DNA of 64,000 nt from Chitinophagaceae bacterium (GTDB lineage: Bacteria > Bacteroidota > Bacteroidia > Chitinophagales > Chitinophagaceae): contig JAIEMK010000003.1 in assembly GCA_019752295.1 (NCBI GenBank), positions 1 through 64,000 on the forward strand, read 5' to 3'. The notes below the pieces were generated by a model. It worked only from the letters and a program-made list of their open reading frames with translations. It ran no database searches and had not been told where the DNA came from. A program made the position numbers and the translations under genes. Below, piece by piece: positions 63,875-64,000 of the stretch. Numbering within the stretch: position 1 is the stretch's first letter; every line of letters starts with the position of its first letter.

Positions 63875-64000
63875 ATGAAAGTTATACCTTTCCAGATACC
63901 AAAAACGGGTAAAGATGCTGTTCGTGTGCAACTGGAACAAAACAAACATTTATACAATCATTTGCACCAACACCATGAAATACAATTAACCCTGATTCTA
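63875..64000 (+). CDS. AraC-family regulator, N-terminal fragment (truncated by window end)
   Basis: 42 codons from ATG 63875 to the end of the window. The start MKVIPFQIPKTGKDAVRVQ and the following LYNHLHQHHEIQLTLI match the cupin-like sensor domain of AraC-type activators. The DNA-binding HTH lies outside. It is divergent from the hydroxyproline deaminase operon, which it presumably controls. Confidence 0.72.
   Translation, partial: MKVIPFQIPKTGKDAVRVQLEQNKHLYNHLHQHHEIQLTLIL

Overview
The window looks like a chromosomal segment from a member of the Bacteroidota, most likely family Chitinophagaceae or a close relative. The evidence is the fused SecDF, the TonB-dependent receptor with a carboxypeptidase-like regulatory domain, the bacillithiol genes, type B L31, weak Shine-Dalgarno signals, and several TTG-N20-TAnnTTTG promoters of the Bacteroidota housekeeping type. 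The DNA is AT-rich. I see no rRNA, tRNA, CRISPR array, integrase, transposase or prophage, and no gene-free stretch longer than 300 bases.

Layout. 1-2835: 3' part of secDF. 2957-14837: two tandem CzcCBA-type RND metal efflux operons, each closed by a strong terminator, the first preceded by a small unknown gene. 14974-18925: an OprB-like porin, an A-type Fe-S carrier, an unknown membrane-anchored protein, a translationally coupled small membrane protein/ABC ATPase pair, and a MazEF toxin-antitoxin pair. 19205-30588: a stand-alone acyl-CoA mutase catalytic subunit, two secreted peptidases, YggS, an acyl-CoA dehydrogenase, an OmpA-family protein, an MFS transporter and trehalase. 30592-39004: M1 peptidase, HD hydrolase, agmatine deiminase and N-carbamoylputrescine amidase, BshB1, L31, YajQ, Lgt and a bacilliredoxin. 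39224-43357: Hsp20, a TraB/GumN protein, an ECF sigma factor with a membrane partner, and a fold-III arginine decarboxylase. 43485-46936: thrS-infC-rpmI-rplT. 47082-56370: a secreted protein of unknown role, TonB receptor plus DUF3347-like lipoprotein, an ABC-F protein, a lipoprotein beta-carbonic anhydrase, PurE and BshC. 56489-64000: a trans-4-hydroxy-L-proline catabolic cluster with an embedded glycoside hydrolase and a sterol-desaturase-like gene, ending in a truncated AraC regulator.

How genes work together. (1) Hydroxyproline: epimerase, D-hydroxyproline dehydrogenase, pyrroline-4-hydroxy-2-carboxylate deaminase and 2-oxoglutarate semialdehyde dehydrogenase form a complete route to 2-oxoglutarate. 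(2) Putrescine: arginine decarboxylase, AguA and AguB form the complete arginine-agmatine-carbamoylputrescine-putrescine route from two loci about 6.5 kb apart. (3) Bacillithiol: bshB1, bshC and a bacilliredoxin are scattered over about 20 kb. (4) Two paralogous metal efflux systems stand side by side.

The most interesting signals are mostly regulatory or contextual. They are a shared element of about 52 bp upstream of two minus-strand operons, a triple half-site around an 18-bp perfect palindrome between the carbonic anhydrase and purE, paired GTTATAAC palindromes in front of mazEF, a 31-bp tandem element in front of hsp20, a minimal ABC module, and a glycoside hydrolase inside the hydroxyproline operon. 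No wholly new system could be demonstrated from sequence alone.
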